From positions 4,638,158 to 4,702,157 of the forward strand of contig NZ_CP012036.1 of NCBI RefSeq assembly GCF_001298445.1: a stretch of 64,000 nucleotides of DNA. Reading direction: 5' to 3'. Position numbers and translations under genes: made by a program. The stretch is from Nostoc piscinale CENA21. Lineage in GTDB: Bacteria; Cyanobacteriota; Cyanobacteriia; Cyanobacteriales; Nostocaceae. This document shows, piece by piece, positions 55,485-64,000 of the stretch (position 1 is its first letter; the number at the start of each line of letters is the position of its first letter). The notes under the pieces are model-generated. The model was not told the DNA's origin. It saw nothing but the letters and a program-made list of their open reading frames with translations, and did no database searches.

Positions 55485-55505
55485 AGGGGTGGATAGCCCA
55501 CCCCT
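55485..55505 (-). terminator. Intrinsic terminator after alpha-glucan phosphorylase
   Basis: aggggtgg and ccacccct form an 8-bp stem with a 5-nt loop. On the minus strand it is followed by tttttttatgg. It lies 37 nt past the phosphorylase stop. Confidence 0.9.
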
Positions 55506-55541
55506 CTATTGAACCAGGAAAATTACAATTCTTTTAAGACT

Positions 55542-57755
55542 TTAAAACAGAACCTTCGCCAAAATTGGTTCAACACGGGTAGCAATTTCTGGGACATACA
55601 CCTGAGAAACGTAGTCAGCAATCATGCGATCTGTATTGAACAGTGGTGCATTTGTCTTAATGGATGCTTTCATCATCTGTATCCAGCCATGAGGGATACC
55701 TTGATTGTCTTGATCGTAGTATAGGGGAACAATCTCTGATTCTAAAAGCTGATACAGTGACTGAGAATCTATGCGGTCTTGCAATTCTTGATCGCTTGTG
55801 TGAGCATCTTCACCAATAGCCCAACCGTTAATTCCTTTGCCATTTGCGTCAGCTTGGTAGCCTTCACACCACCAACCATCAAGGACGCTGCAATTCAAAC
55901 CGCCATTAAAACAGACTTTTTGACCGCTTGTCCCGGATGCTTCTAGGGGACGACGGGGGTTATTTAACCAAACATCAACGCCTTGGACGAGTTTTTGTCC
56001 GGTGTAAATGTCGTAATCTTCAATAAAGGCAACACGGTGAATAATGCCGGAACTACGACACCACTCCATCAAACGTTGAATAATACGTTTACCTTCTTCA
56101 TCGGCTGGGTGTGCTTTGCCTGCAAAGATAATCTGGACTGGATGTTGAGCATTAGCAAAAATCTTCACAGCCCGTTCAGCATCGCGTAAAATTAAATCAC
56201 CACGTTTATAAGGGCTGAAGCGCCGCGCAAAGCCAATGGTTAATACATTCGGGTCGAGTAAACTATCAACGGCTTGAATATTTTGATAATCTTCACCGCG
56301 CTGTTCTCTTGACTTTTTGACTTTATAACGAGTGTAGGCAATCAGTCTTTCTTTGAGAATTTGATGTCTTGCCCAGAGTTCTTCGTTGGGAATGTCGTCA
56401 ACTTTCGCCCACATCTGGGGATCGATGGCGCGAGTTTTCCAATCTTTACCTAAATATTGGTCATACAAGTCTGCGAGTAAAGGTGCAGTCCAGGTGGGTG
56501 CATGAACGCCGTTGGTAATATAACCAATTGGGACTGTATCTTCGTTATGTTGTGGGTAGAGAACAGTCCACATTTTGCGAGATACTTTGCCGTGTAATTC
56601 ACTTACGCCGTTGCAAGCACGACACATTCGCAATGCTAAAACGGTCATGCCAAAGGGTTCCCAAGGATCACCCAGTCGTCTAGCACCCAAGGCTAGAAAT
56701 TGTTCGCGGGATAGTCCCAATTGCGGCCAGTACTGGGCAAAATAAGAGTCAATTAAGTCGGGGGAGAAGACATCATGACCGGCGGGAACAGGGGTGTGGG
56801 TGGTGAAGACACAAGTTTGCCGCACCTTGGTTTCTATGTCGTAGAAGGATTTTCCGGTACGTTCAATTTCTTGACGGGCAATTTCTAGGGTACAAAAGGC
56901 GGCGTGTCCTTCGTTGAGGTGATGTACGGAGGGTTTGATTCCCAAGGCGGTTAAAGCCCTGACTCCACCAATACCTAAGACGACTTCTTGGGCGATGCGG
57001 GTTTCTAAGTTACCACCATACAAGTGGCCTGTTAACCAACGGTCAACGGGATCGTTGTCTGGGCGATCGCTATCTAGTAAATATAGGGTTACACGCCCGA
57101 CTTGCACTCGCCAAATTTGCACTTGCACTTGGCGTTGGCGAATTTCTATCTGGATGGTGAGGGGTTCCCCTTGCTCGTTTTTAATTAACTCTAGGGGCAT
57201 TTTGTGGAAGGGGTTATCCAGATAGTAATCTTCTTGCCAACCGTGGCGGTTTAAGCGTTGGCGAAAGTAACCTTGGCGATACAGTAAACCCACACCCACC
57301 ATCGGCACACCCAAATCGGATGATGATTTCAGATGATCCCCGGCTAAAATACCCAAGCCACCAGAGTAAACAGGTAGGGATTCATGGATGCCAAATTCGG
57401 CGCAAAAATAAGCAATGGGATGTTCAGCCGAAACTTGCGGTGCAACACGATTCACCCAAGTATCTTGCTGTGCCATGTACTGGTCAAATTCTCGGACTAA
57501 GGCAGAAATCTGCTTCAGGTAAAGGGGATCTTCTGCCAACTGAGTCAGACGTTCGTAACTTGCTGACTCTAAAATTGCCACTGGGTTATGCCCACAACGT
57601 TCCCATTCTTGGGGATCAATGGTTTGAAATAAGGATATGCGATCGCTACTCCAACTCCACCAATAGTTATAAGCTAAATCTGCTAAACGTTTGAGGGGAA
57701 AGGGCATCTTTTCACTTAAACGTAACGATGCGGTCATTGCACTGCTATTAGCCAT
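55542..57755 (-). CDS. glgP: Alpha-glucan phosphorylase (GT35 family)
   Basis: 737 residues. Cyanobacterial short-type alpha-glucan phosphorylase (TIGR02094-like). Visible are YNYWWSWSSDRISLF near the start, AYFCAEFGIHESLPVYSGGL, GVGLLYRQGYF, HHLNEGHAAFCTLE, VFTTHTPVPAGHD, GYITNGVHAPTW, FARRFSPYKRGDL and the PLP-region segment RRPLEASGTSGQKVCFNGG with the cofactor Lys expected in GQK, then LNCSVLDGWW. It releases glucose 1-phosphate from glycogen. The protein ends right after the catalytic domain, shorter than 850-residue relatives, with no frame break visible. Confidence 0.93.
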   Translation of the reverse strand: MANSSAMTASLRLSEKMPFPLKRLADLAYNYWWSWSSDRISLFQTIDPQEWERCGHNPVAILESASYERLTQLAEDPLYLKQISALVREFDQYMAQQDTWVNRVAPQVSAEHPIAYFCAEFGIHESLPVYSGGLGILAGDHLKSSSDLGVPMVGVGLLYRQGYFRQRLNRHGWQEDYYLDNPFHKMPLELIKNEQGEPLTIQIEIRQRQVQVQIWRVQVGRVTLYLLDSDRPDNDPVDRWLTGHLYGGNLETRIAQEVVLGIGGVRALTALGIKPSVHHLNEGHAAFCTLEIARQEIERTGKSFYDIETKVRQTCVFTTHTPVPAGHDVFSPDLIDSYFAQYWPQLGLSREQFLALGARRLGDPWEPFGMTVLALRMCRACNGVSELHGKVSRKMWTVLYPQHNEDTVPIGYITNGVHAPTWTAPLLADLYDQYLGKDWKTRAIDPQMWAKVDDIPNEELWARHQILKERLIAYTRYKVKKSREQRGEDYQNIQAVDSLLDPNVLTIGFARRFSPYKRGDLILRDAERAVKIFANAQHPVQIIFAGKAHPADEEGKRIIQRLMEWCRSSGIIHRVAFIEDYDIYTGQKLVQGVDVWLNNPRRPLEASGTSGQKVCFNGGLNCSVLDGWWCEGYQADANGKGINGWAIGEDAHTSDQELQDRIDSQSLYQLLESEIVPLYYDQDNQGIPHGWIQMMKASIKTNAPLFNTDRMIADYVSQVYVPEIATRVEPILAKVLF

Positions 57756-57800
57756 ACAAGTCTAAACTCTCTGTTAACTTTTTGCGATTTCATCTATCTT

Positions 57801-58097
57801 TTGCTGCGACAAAATTACCTTCAGGTTGATTCCGCCGGAGTCTTCTTATGTGAATTCTCCCCTGAAGCCGAAGCAGCTTTTGTCATCAATGCTCTGTCAA
57901 AATTAATGGTTCTTCTTGCTCTTACGTTTTTAGTATTATCTCTGGATTTAATACCTTCTGCCCATCAATTTGCATCACTTTTGTTTACAATAATTTCTGT
58001 ATTATTAAGTTTTGTTTACTATCAACTTGTAATGTTTAAGAAAAGCCAAAGAGAGATAAATAAATTATTAAAAATATCGTTGCTGATTAATCCTTAA
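57801..58097 (+). CDS. Possible small membrane protein
   Basis: 98 codons from a TTG, 45 bp after the divergent phosphorylase start. Two hydrophobic segments (LMVLLALTFLVLSLDLI and SLLFTIISVLLSFVYYQLV) and a basic end. A better start could be ATG 57906. No recognised family, so existence is uncertain. Confidence 0.35.
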   Translation: MLRQNYLQVDSAGVFLCEFSPEAEAAFVINALSKLMVLLALTFLVLSLDLIPSAHQFASLLFTIISVLLSFVYYQLVMFKKSQREINKLLKISLLINP

Positions 58098-58411
58098 TTT
58101 TATGAGCCATTAGTACTGTAAAAATATGTATACAGCGTTTTTTTTGTTGATTACAGTACAAGTAGATAGGCAACAGAGGCGCTTAGGCTAGAGGAATATA
58201 CCTCACTGGTATGAAAACTGCCTACTCGAACTAACATAAAACTAATAGTTTTGAAGTCTGCCTTAGTAGACTTTGCTTGTGTGAAAGATGAACCTCGATT
58301 TTAATCTTCAGGTGCAAAATAGGCACAATTGAGGTATAAAAAAATGTGAAAATAAAAGTAAAGTGCCAACAGATTTTCCATTGATAATCATTAAATTTAT
58401 TGTGGCGATAT
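58098..58411. other. Intergenic region
   Basis: No gene recognised. AT-rich, with no clear repeats beyond short A/T runs. Confidence 0.5.
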
Positions 58412-58651
58412 ATGGCAATAACCAAGTTAACAAATGAAGGAAAAGTAATTATTCAGGAATAATTACTAAAAGCATCTGGCTGGAAAATTGGACAGGAATT
58501 AATAGTAATTAATATGGGTGATGGGATTCTTTTCAAACCCAAGAAGCCTTTTGCAAAAACTACATTCAAAGATGTTGCAGGCTGCTTAAAATATCAAGGT
58601 AAACCCAAATCATTAGAAGATATGAATGATGCCAGCCGTCAAGTTATGTGA
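58412..58651 (+). pseudogene. AbrB/SpoVT-type antitoxin remnant with internal stop
   Basis: From ATG 58412: MAITKLTNEGKVIIQE, then TAA at 58460, then open frame LLKASGWKIGQELIVINMG, GILFKPKKPF, FKDVAGCLKYQGKPKSLED and a stop at 58649. This is the swapped-hairpin AbrB/MazE-like DNA-binding antitoxin pattern. The stop replaces a Gln or Glu codon (CAA/GAA to TAA). No intact toxin gene follows. Confidence 0.65.
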
Positions 58652-58665
58652 TTATGCGATCGCCC

Positions 58666-58735
58666 CCTCTTTCCCTTACACTGATACAGTAAGAGCGATC
58701 AGCTACGCTGGGCGGTTACGCCATCGCATCACCAA
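58666..58735. repeat. Interspersed cyanobacterial repeat (gcgatcagctacgctggg)
   Basis: Contains HIP1-like gcgatcgc and the element gcgatcagctacgctgggcg followed by cgccatcgcat, a type of interspersed repeat frequent in cyanobacterial genomes. Confidence 0.5.
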
Positions 58736-58749
58736 TTCTCAAAAGTATT

Positions 58750-59427
58750 TCAATAACCAGAGTCACGCTGATTTTTGGACTCTTGAATGACGATTCTTGA
58801 TTCTCTGCTAGCAATTTGTTGCTGAGTAAACATTTCTCTTAGCACCAATGCTGGGTCTACATAGTTCTTGGCATATTTCAAGCCCCAGTGGAGGTGCGGC
58901 CCGGTGGTGCGTCCTGTCATTCCAACGCGGCCAATTCTGACTCCGGTAGGAATAACTTGACCTTCCCAAATTTGAATTCCGCCAGCTCTGTCGATTAAAT
59001 AGCGCCGACCATAAGCAGTTTCGACATGGCCTTCCATGTGACAGTAGGTATGTTCCCACTCACCAGATTTTATGACTATGTGAGTTCCGCAAGCAGTGCG
59101 ATCGCCTACTTTGACTACTGTACCTACCCACCAATTCCGAATATAACTGCCCTGTGGCGCGGCTATATCTAAGCCTCCGTGAAATTCCCAATTCGCCCCA
59201 CCAGTCGCAGAACGGCGATAACCAAAGGGAGATGTGTATGCTTGAAAGTTTTCCACGGGGAAAGAAGCCGCTAACCAACCATTGTTTCTAGCTGCTGTTC
59301 TTTGTTGTACTTCTCTGGCTGTAACTGTTTCGACATTTGACCCGAAAGTGCTAATACCAACAACACTCAAACCCAATACTAATAATGTCGCTCCAGAAAG
59401 CAATACTTTTTTTGGTCTTTGAGCCAT
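58750..59427 (-). CDS. M23-family (LasA-like) peptidase
   Basis: 225 residues with an N-terminal hydrophobic signal (KVLLSGATLLVLGLSVVGI). The peptidase domain has SPFGYRRSATGG, the zinc ligands in EFHGGLDIAAPQG, HTYCHMEGH and GPHLHWGLKY, and a DRTACGTHIVIKSG strand. M23 enzymes cleave peptidoglycan cross-bridges, or act as regulators of amidases when degenerate; here the His residues are intact. Secreted to the periplasm. Ends with a polar tail (IASRESRIVIQESKN). Confidence 0.92.
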   Translation of the reverse strand: MAQRPKKVLLSGATLLVLGLSVVGISTFGSNVETVTAREVQQRTAARNNGWLAASFPVENFQAYTSPFGYRRSATGGANWEFHGGLDIAAPQGSYIRNWWVGTVVKVGDRTACGTHIVIKSGEWEHTYCHMEGHVETAYGRRYLIDRAGGIQIWEGQVIPTGVRIGRVGMTGRTTGPHLHWGLKYAKNYVDPALVLREMFTQQQIASRESRIVIQESKNQRDSGY

Positions 59428-59977
59428 TATTTGATTCCTTATTTACACAGTATTATCTCTAATTTATTAAGAAAATAGCTATTTTTTAGCCCTTAATTTT
59501 TACAAGAATATCAGGTTTTTTCCTATCTTTTTTTATGTTATTTTATGAATAAACAACATGGTTTTGTATAATTTATTTTCTAACATTGCATATATATTCA
59601 GGGTATCAGCCTTTGGAATGCCCCGTTTATGTTATCAGATTTTGCTATTAAAAAAAATACTTGCGAGTCATTATTTTGCAGATTTTTTTAATTGATAAAT
59701 ATAATTTTTTACAATATGCGCTTAGTTGCCGTATCATCGACAATGACAGTTTACAGTTATGGCAACTATAGCCATACTTATGTATATACTTAAGTAATAC
59801 CCAATAATCAGGAATCTAGAAAATTATTGCTGGCTGAGTGTTTCCCTTGTGCTGTGAAGGGTGACTTTCTGCTCTAGATAGTTGAAATCGTGCAAGCATT
59901 TATGCTTAAAATTGCTGAATAGGTCGATGGAGCTTGAAAAAAGGCCAAGATGACCATTTGCAGGACGCACCCAAGCC
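59428..59977. other. Divergent AT-rich intergenic region
   Basis: No gene recognised. Holds the promoters of the M23 peptidase and the 59978 gene; very AT-rich between 59450 and 59800. Confidence 0.55.
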
Positions 59978-60361
59978 ATGTTGACTGATATATTGCCTTT
60001 CTCGTTTGAAATTGATACCGTTGCGATCGCTGGCGCTAGTCTGTGGTCTTTAGCATTGTACTTAGGTTTTTTCCCCTGTAGTGAATGGGTAATTGAGCAG
60101 TTGAATCGTTGGTTTAATTTTGCCGAGCGATCGCTGTACACTAGTCAGACGGAATTTGAAAAAACTCGTAAAGCCAGAGAATCCCAAAACGCTTTTTACG
60201 CCTCACTATTTAGCATTGTGCCGTTTTTGGTGATAGGTAGTTTATGTAACTGGGGGGTAGAAATCAGTTTAGGTCGCAGTTGGGCAATTAGTATGGGGAT
60301 ACTGGCTTGTATTGGTTCTGGGATTTATGAACTAGGGCGACGGGATGGCCAGTCAGATTAA
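59978..60361 (+). CDS. Conserved small membrane protein (127 aa)
   Basis: Two or three membrane helices (TVAIAGASLWSLALYLGFFP, SLFSIVPFLVIGSLCNWG and SWAISMGILACIGSGIYEL) separated by a charged helix (FAERSLYTSQTEFEKTRKARESQ). A conserved cyanobacterial type without known function. Start ATG TTG ACT GAT. Confidence 0.7.
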   Translation: MLTDILPFSFEIDTVAIAGASLWSLALYLGFFPCSEWVIEQLNRWFNFAERSLYTSQTEFEKTRKARESQNAFYASLFSIVPFLVIGSLCNWGVEISLGRSWAISMGILACIGSGIYELGRRDGQSD

Positions 60362-60622
60362 TTTTTAGCTCATTTCTTTAGTCAAGCTTAAAAATCGAAC
60401 CGTTAATTTGGGAAATTTGGTATTTTCAGGTGGTGCTTGAGAATTCTGACTTTGATGGGATCTCAGGGAATTTACCTATGTGACTCATCCTGCTGTGAGA
60501 CGAAATTGGAAATTATGCGATCGCAGCCTGATTTTGTCTCTTAACTATGCTGGTTGAGAAAATTATTCTCGACTAAAAGCAGTAAAAGCTGGATAAGTTC
60601 AAATATGAAATGAGAATACTAA

Positions 60623-61584
60623 ATGAACAAAATAACGGTCAACGATATTCAATCTACTTCATTTCCCCAAGGGGATTATGTATCACCAGGGCTTGAAACT
60701 ATTCAGCCAGATTTATATTTTCCTAACATGGTTTTAGGAAATAAATATGATTCTTCTTGGCTATATTTACGACGAGATATTCCTCATACTGGTATGTTGA
60801 TCAGCGTCGGTCTGATGTGGGATTTGTCAGCCGTGATGAAGCACATATTCTCTACAACACCGCCTTAAAATTTCAAGGTAAAAAAGCTTTAGAAATAGGC
60901 TGTTGGATGGGTTGGTCAGCTTGTCATTTAGCTTTAGGTGGAGTAGAACTAGATGTCATTGATCCGATGTTATCTGAACAACTATTTTATGAAAGTGTGA
61001 CAGATTCACTCAAGCAAGCAGGTGTGAAAGAATCTGTAAATCTCATCCCTGGATATAGCCCCCAAACAGTAGCAGAAACAGCTAATAAATTGCATCGAAA
61101 ATGGTCATTAATATTTATCGATGGTCATCATGAAGCGCCAGCACCACTGGATGATGCAATAATTTGCGAACAATTTGCCGAAGCAGATGCTCTCATTTTA
61201 TTTCATGATTTGACTGCTCCTGATGTCGGCAAAGGATTAGATTATTTGAAAGCTAAAGGTTGGCAGACAATGGTTTATCAAACTATGCAAATTATGGGAG
61301 TTGCATGGCGGGGAAATGTTGAGCCTGTAATACACCAGCCAGATAATACAATTAATTGGCGCTTACCACCACATTTGCAATCTTATAATGTTAGTGGTGT
61401 AACTCAAACTAAAACAACAGATAAATTTTCAGTTTTGTTACAAATAATTCAACCATATACTTTATTGAGTGAAACAAAATTATTTTCTTTGTACAGTCAA
61501 GCTCAACAAGTATATGATTATCTTTTCTGGCTACCAAAAATCTTAAAACAAACACTCTCTCGAATCAAAATTTTTTCTAGTTAA
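60623..61584 (+). pseudogene. SAM-dependent methyltransferase, frameshifted (1 nt missing)
   Basis: The first frame from ATG 60623 encodes NKITVNDIQSTSFPQGDYV and SSWLYLRRDIPH, then drifts. The frame from about 60790 to 61584 continues with YWYVDQRRSDVGFVSRDEA, the SAM motif KALEIGCWMGWSACHLA, VELDVIDPML, SLIFIDGHHEAPAPLDDAI and LILFHDLTAPDVG. One base is missing near cctcatactgg; restoring an A would give PH-N-WYVDQ. The substrate is unknown. It belongs to the class-I methyltransferase family with Asp/His-rich post-motif, similar to cephalosporin-hydroxylase-like enzymes. Confidence 0.75.
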
Positions 61585-61613
61585 ATCACAAGAGTGCATT
61601 CAATTTCAGCACG

Positions 61614-61668
61614 TAGCCCTCAGACTGAAGTCTGGGGCTATATAAACTAAACCCGCCTGCGCGGGTTT
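61614..61668. repeat. Two adjacent hairpins (interspersed repeat)
   Basis: tagccctcagac/gtctggggcta and aaacccgc-ctgc-gcgggttt are two stems in tandem after the methyltransferase gene. The second has a short T-tail (ttttaac), so it may terminate plus-strand transcription. REP-like pattern. Confidence 0.75.
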
Positions 61669-61808
61669 TAACATAGTCCCCATAGTTCATTGATAGTAAA
61701 CGAAACAAAATTCATCCCCTTAATCAGCAACACTGATGTATCTATCGGGTAAATCCAATCTCTAAAATCCAAAATTGTTTGACTCCTAAATTCTGGCTTC
61801 TGAAGTCT

Positions 61809-63068
61809 TCAATCAATTTCCTCACAGACAATTTGAGCGATTTTTTCGGCTGCGCCACTTTCGCCGCGAACTTGTCTTAGTTTGTGACGCATTTGTGCTA
61901 ACTTTTCAGGATGATTTAACAAGTCTAAGACCATTTCGCCAACTTCTTTTGCTTGGAGTTTCCCTACTAATTCTGGAACTATTTCTGACTGCGCCCAGAT
62001 GTTTGGCCAGGCTAATAAACCCTTGCGTCGCAGAAATAGCCAGTTAATTAATTTGGCAAATGTTGTTCCAACTCCTGGCAAATTTGCTAATAATCCTGGC
62101 AAACCATCCCAAGAACGCATAGCGTCAAGCTGTTGAGTCGGCAATAACACAATCATTGGTACACCTAAAGAACCAAGTTCGGCTGTGTTTGCGCCGACTG
62201 TAGTTAAGCAGATACTACATTGTGACAAGATGCTGTATGCAGGATTTTCTTGATGTAGTTCGACGTTTAATCCTTGGTTGGTTTTCAGTAGCGGGTACTC
62301 ATGGTTTTGTTCTGGAATTATTAAAGAACCGCCAGAAAATTTAAAAGTTTCGACAAAAGAATTTTTTTGGGGATCAGCAAAGCTGGCTAAGGTTTGTAAA
62401 TCTAAAGTTGGTGCAACTGGAATAATAAACTTGGTTTGGGGTAGTTGGGCGTGGATATATTCAGCAATAGCTAAAGTTAAAGGGACTCCCTGGGTGAGTT
62501 TTGCAGCTTTTGAACCGGGGAGAATACCGATAAGTACTGAGTGCTGAGTGGGGAGTTGGGAGTTGGGAGTGGGAAGTGAGGTTTGGGCTTCTAGCATTAA
62601 GTCGCCGACGACTGTGAATTTATGAGCGTATTTGGGGGAGACTTTTTGGGCGACTTGTGGTTTCATTACGCCGAAGCGGTCGATTAAATTATGCCAACGG
62701 GCTTCCCATTCGGCGTAAACTACGGTATAATACCCGAGTTTTTTGCCAATAATCACCGGGAAAATCTGATCCCCACCGAGGAAAACGACAACGCCGTGGC
62801 TTCTCCAGTCCCAATTGTCAGATGTTTTTCCCCAGAGTAAAAATTGCCAAAAATGTTCTACTCCTTGAACTCGATCAACTTCTGGGTAAGATAGAGCGAT
62901 CGCTGCTTCTTTGCCACTAGCATTAGGACAAGGTGATAAAACTACAGAAATTCTGACTAAAGAACGGTCATCTCCTAGTTGTTGGCGTAATGCTTTGACG
63001 ACTGGACGCACCCAGGTTGTGATTTCTCCAGGGCCATTAGAAAGAATGAGAATATCTACTGGAGTCAT
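61809..63068 (-). CDS. LpxB-like glycosyltransferase-related protein (TIGR03492-like)
   Basis: 419 residues. N-terminus DILILSNGPGEITTWVRPVV; VFLGGDQIFPVIIGKKLGY, GVMKPQVAQKV, GILPGSKAAKLTQGVPL, GANTAELGSLGVPMIVLLPTQ and a C-terminal helix. Resembles lipid-A-disaccharide-synthase-related proteins of cyanobacteria. Role in envelope lipid glycosylation is inferred. A stretch near residues 165-178 (PTPNSQLPTQHS) is encoded by an STRR (about 62533-62579) and looks inserted in the fold. An in-frame A7 run (about 62362-62368) does not break the frame. Confidence 0.85.
   Translation of the reverse strand: MTPVDILILSNGPGEITTWVRPVVKALRQQLGDDRSLVRISVVLSPCPNASGKEAAIALSYPEVDRVQGVEHFWQFLLWGKTSDNWDWRSHGVVVFLGGDQIFPVIIGKKLGYYTVVYAEWEARWHNLIDRFGVMKPQVAQKVSPKYAHKFTVVGDLMLEAQTSLPTPNSQLPTQHSVLIGILPGSKAAKLTQGVPLTLAIAEYIHAQLPQTKFIIPVAPTLDLQTLASFADPQKNSFVETFKFSGGSLIIPEQNHEYPLLKTNQGLNVELHQENPAYSILSQCSICLTTVGANTAELGSLGVPMIVLLPTQQLDAMRSWDGLPGLLANLPGVGTTFAKLINWLFLRRKGLLAWPNIWAQSEIVPELVGKLQAKEVGEMVLDLLNHPEKLAQMRHKLRQVRGESGAAEKIAQIVCEEID
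62533..62579 (-). repeat. STRR array inside the LpxB-like coding sequence
   Basis: On the plus strand the sequence has tactgagtgctgagtgggg then agttgggagttgggagtgg, matching the intergenic STRR families at 47462 and 51381. In the gene it encodes LPTPNSQLPTQHS and stays in frame. Confidence 0.8.
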
Positions 63069-63074
63069 GATTTA

Positions 63075-63098
63075 TGGCAAAAGGCAAAAGGCAAAAGT
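63075..63098. repeat. Tandem heptamer ggcaaaa x3
   Basis: ggcaaaa repeated three times, directly upstream of the LpxB-like start (minus strand). Same family as the aldolase upstream repeat. Confidence 0.8.
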
Positions 63099-63150
63099 AA
63101 GAATTGTTTTTAATATTAGTGGTATGTGTGAGTGCAGTTCTCTACTTCAA

Positions 63151-63999
63151 CTAACTAGATGGTAGGGGTTGTTGATTGTCGAGAGTTGAGCTACCAAGTG
63201 TCCGGGGTATTTGGACAGCCAAAACTGTCAGATTAATTGCCATATAAGCTACCAGCGACATCCACAGTAAGGAGTTATTGTGAATATACCAAGCGGCGAT
63301 CGCTACAGGTACAAAGCCACAACTAAAAGCAATTAAGACTGCATTGCGTAAGGTAGCGCCTTCTTTTAAACCAATAAAATAACCTTCTAACATAAAGGCA
63401 ATGGCGGTTAATCCCAACAATGGTAGCAACCAAATTGTATAAGTACTGATATGTTTGTTGACTTCGGCGTGATTAGTTAATAGCCCAAAAACTGTATCTG
63501 GAAACAGCACTGAAACAACAGCAAAACCCAAAGCAATCACTAAACTGGTCAATACAGAGACAGTCAGTAATGCACTCATTTGTTCTTTTGCACCTTTGCT
63601 GTAAAAGTTACCAGTCAGGGTTTGAGTTGTCATTCCCACACCTTGGACTGTGAACTGACTTAATAAAGCAATTTGTAAGAGCAAACCGTTCTCGGCTAAG
63701 ATTTCCGTTCCCATTGCTGCACTCAAGTTAGTGAAGATGGCATAGGTGGAAATCAGCACAACAAAGCGGATGAGAATATTACTTTTCAGCGCCACCGTAT
63801 CTTTGAGAGCCACCCAATCAAAAACTTCTTGGAAAGCTGCGGGTAATGTTTGCCAGGGAATAGTAAAGCTGGCATAGATAATGCCTGTTAATAATGCCAG
63901 ATATTGACTGATGGCTGTGGCTAGTCCAGCCCCCATACTTTCCCAACCCCAAAGCGAAATCATCAAATAGTCCAGCACCACATTCGAGCCATTACCAAT
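63151..63999 (-). CDS. MATE-family efflux transporter, truncated by window edge
   Basis: The C-terminal 283 residues are visible; the frame is open to the window end, reading GNGSNVVLDYLMISLWGW, so the true start is beyond 64000. About eight membrane helices are seen, e.g. LATAISQYLALLTGIIYASF and IWLLPLLGLTAIAFMLEGYF. The VGMTTQTLTGNFY and MAINLTVLAVQIPRTL segments fit the DinF/NorM-like MATE transporters that export cationic drugs or metabolites using ion gradients. Substrate unknown. Confidence 0.85.
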   Translation of the reverse strand: MGNGSNVVLDYLMISLWGWESMGAGLATAISQYLALLTGIIYASFTIPWQTLPAAFQEVFDWVALKDTVALKSNILIRFVVLISTYAIFTNLSAAMGTEILAENGLLLQIALLSQFTVQGVGMTTQTLTGNFYSKGAKEQMSALLTVSVLTSLVIALGFAVVSVLFPDTVFGLLTNHAEVNKHISTYTIWLLPLLGLTAIAFMLEGYFIGLKEGATLRNAVLIAFSCGFVPVAIAAWYIHNNSLLWMSLVAYMAINLTVLAVQIPRTLGSSTLDNQQPLPSS

Positions 64000-64000
64000 C

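Noticed and set aside
59824..60141. 105-codon minus-strand ORF overlapping the 59978 gene
   Set aside because: It runs antisense to a better-supported membrane-protein gene and has no recognisable features.
1..64000. CRISPR arrays and complete insertion sequences
   Set aside because: No spaced direct repeats of 25-40 bp and no transposase ORF were seen; tandem arrays present are short STRR-type repeats.

Overview
The window looks like a chromosome segment of a filamentous, probably Nostocales (Nostoc/Anabaena-like) cyanobacterium. The evidence is the frequent HIP1 octamer (gcgatcgc), a light-independent protochlorophyllide reductase locus (chlL - DUF5331 - chlN), Ycf35/DUF2997/ferredoxin genes, PAM68, orange-carotenoid-protein relatives, Tab2, large multisensor Ser/Thr-His kinases and many short tandem heptamer-type repeats between genes. 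No rRNA, convincing tRNA, CRISPR array or complete insertion sequence was seen. The species cannot be fixed from the sequence alone.

Layout. 1-6.3 kb is an accessory, decaying block: a DUF4336 gene, an NB-ARC/TPR STAND ATPase whose N-terminal part lies in another frame, an overlapping two-gene cassette with a possible nuclease-like protein, then duplicated gene fragments, a dead VapBC-type pair and an internally deleted beta-lactamase-family gene. 6.6-16.9 kb is mostly housekeeping and signalling: rpsO, PAM68, DAHP synthase, a hybrid histidine kinase, a peptidoglycan-binding protein, a PhoD-like phosphatase and malic enzyme. 17-30 kb holds a frameshifted glycosyltransferase-like membrane protein, a giant frameshifted Ser/Thr-His kinase, and a stand-alone adenylation-carrier-reductase enzyme. 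30.3-33.6 kb is the chlN/DUF5331/chlL operon. 34.3-42.7 kb has an L,D-transpeptidase, KDPG aldolase, the ferredoxin/Ycf35/DUF2997 operon, an ABC ATPase, a helical carotenoid protein (HCP), queG, and an OCP C-terminal-domain homologue (CTDH). 43.1-46.2 kb is a SpoIIE-type phosphatase, an anti-sigma-like kinase and a LuxR-type regulator. 46.7-64 kb has WecG, FtsE, an M48 protease, DUF2470, Tab2, alpha-glucan phosphorylase, an M23 peptidase, a methyltransferase, an LpxB-like protein and a MATE transporter running off the end.

The strongest large-scale pattern is gene breakage at homopolymers. Six otherwise recognisable genes (PAM68, glycosyltransferase-like, Ser/Thr-His kinase, alpha/beta hydrolase, DUF4330, metallophosphatase) are each interrupted by what behaves as exactly one extra base in a 7-8 nt A or T run. 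The span lengths all leave remainder +1. Either the assembly has systematic homopolymer errors, or this genome carries many slippage-prone genes. Two further breaks (the STAND ATPase and the SAM methyltransferase) go the other way, one base missing. The STAND break falls exactly on a C CCA AAG slippery heptamer in front of a stop codon.

Functional themes are photosynthesis support (chl genes, PAM68, Tab2, HCP/CTDH), cell envelope (L,D-transpeptidase, M23, WecG, LpxB-like, PG-binding) and signal transduction (two large kinases, a partner-switching phosphatase/kinase pair, a NarL-type regulator). The most biologically interesting accessory loci are the STAND ATPase block, the HCP/CTDH pair and the single-module reductase-terminated adenylation enzyme beside a sensor kinase.
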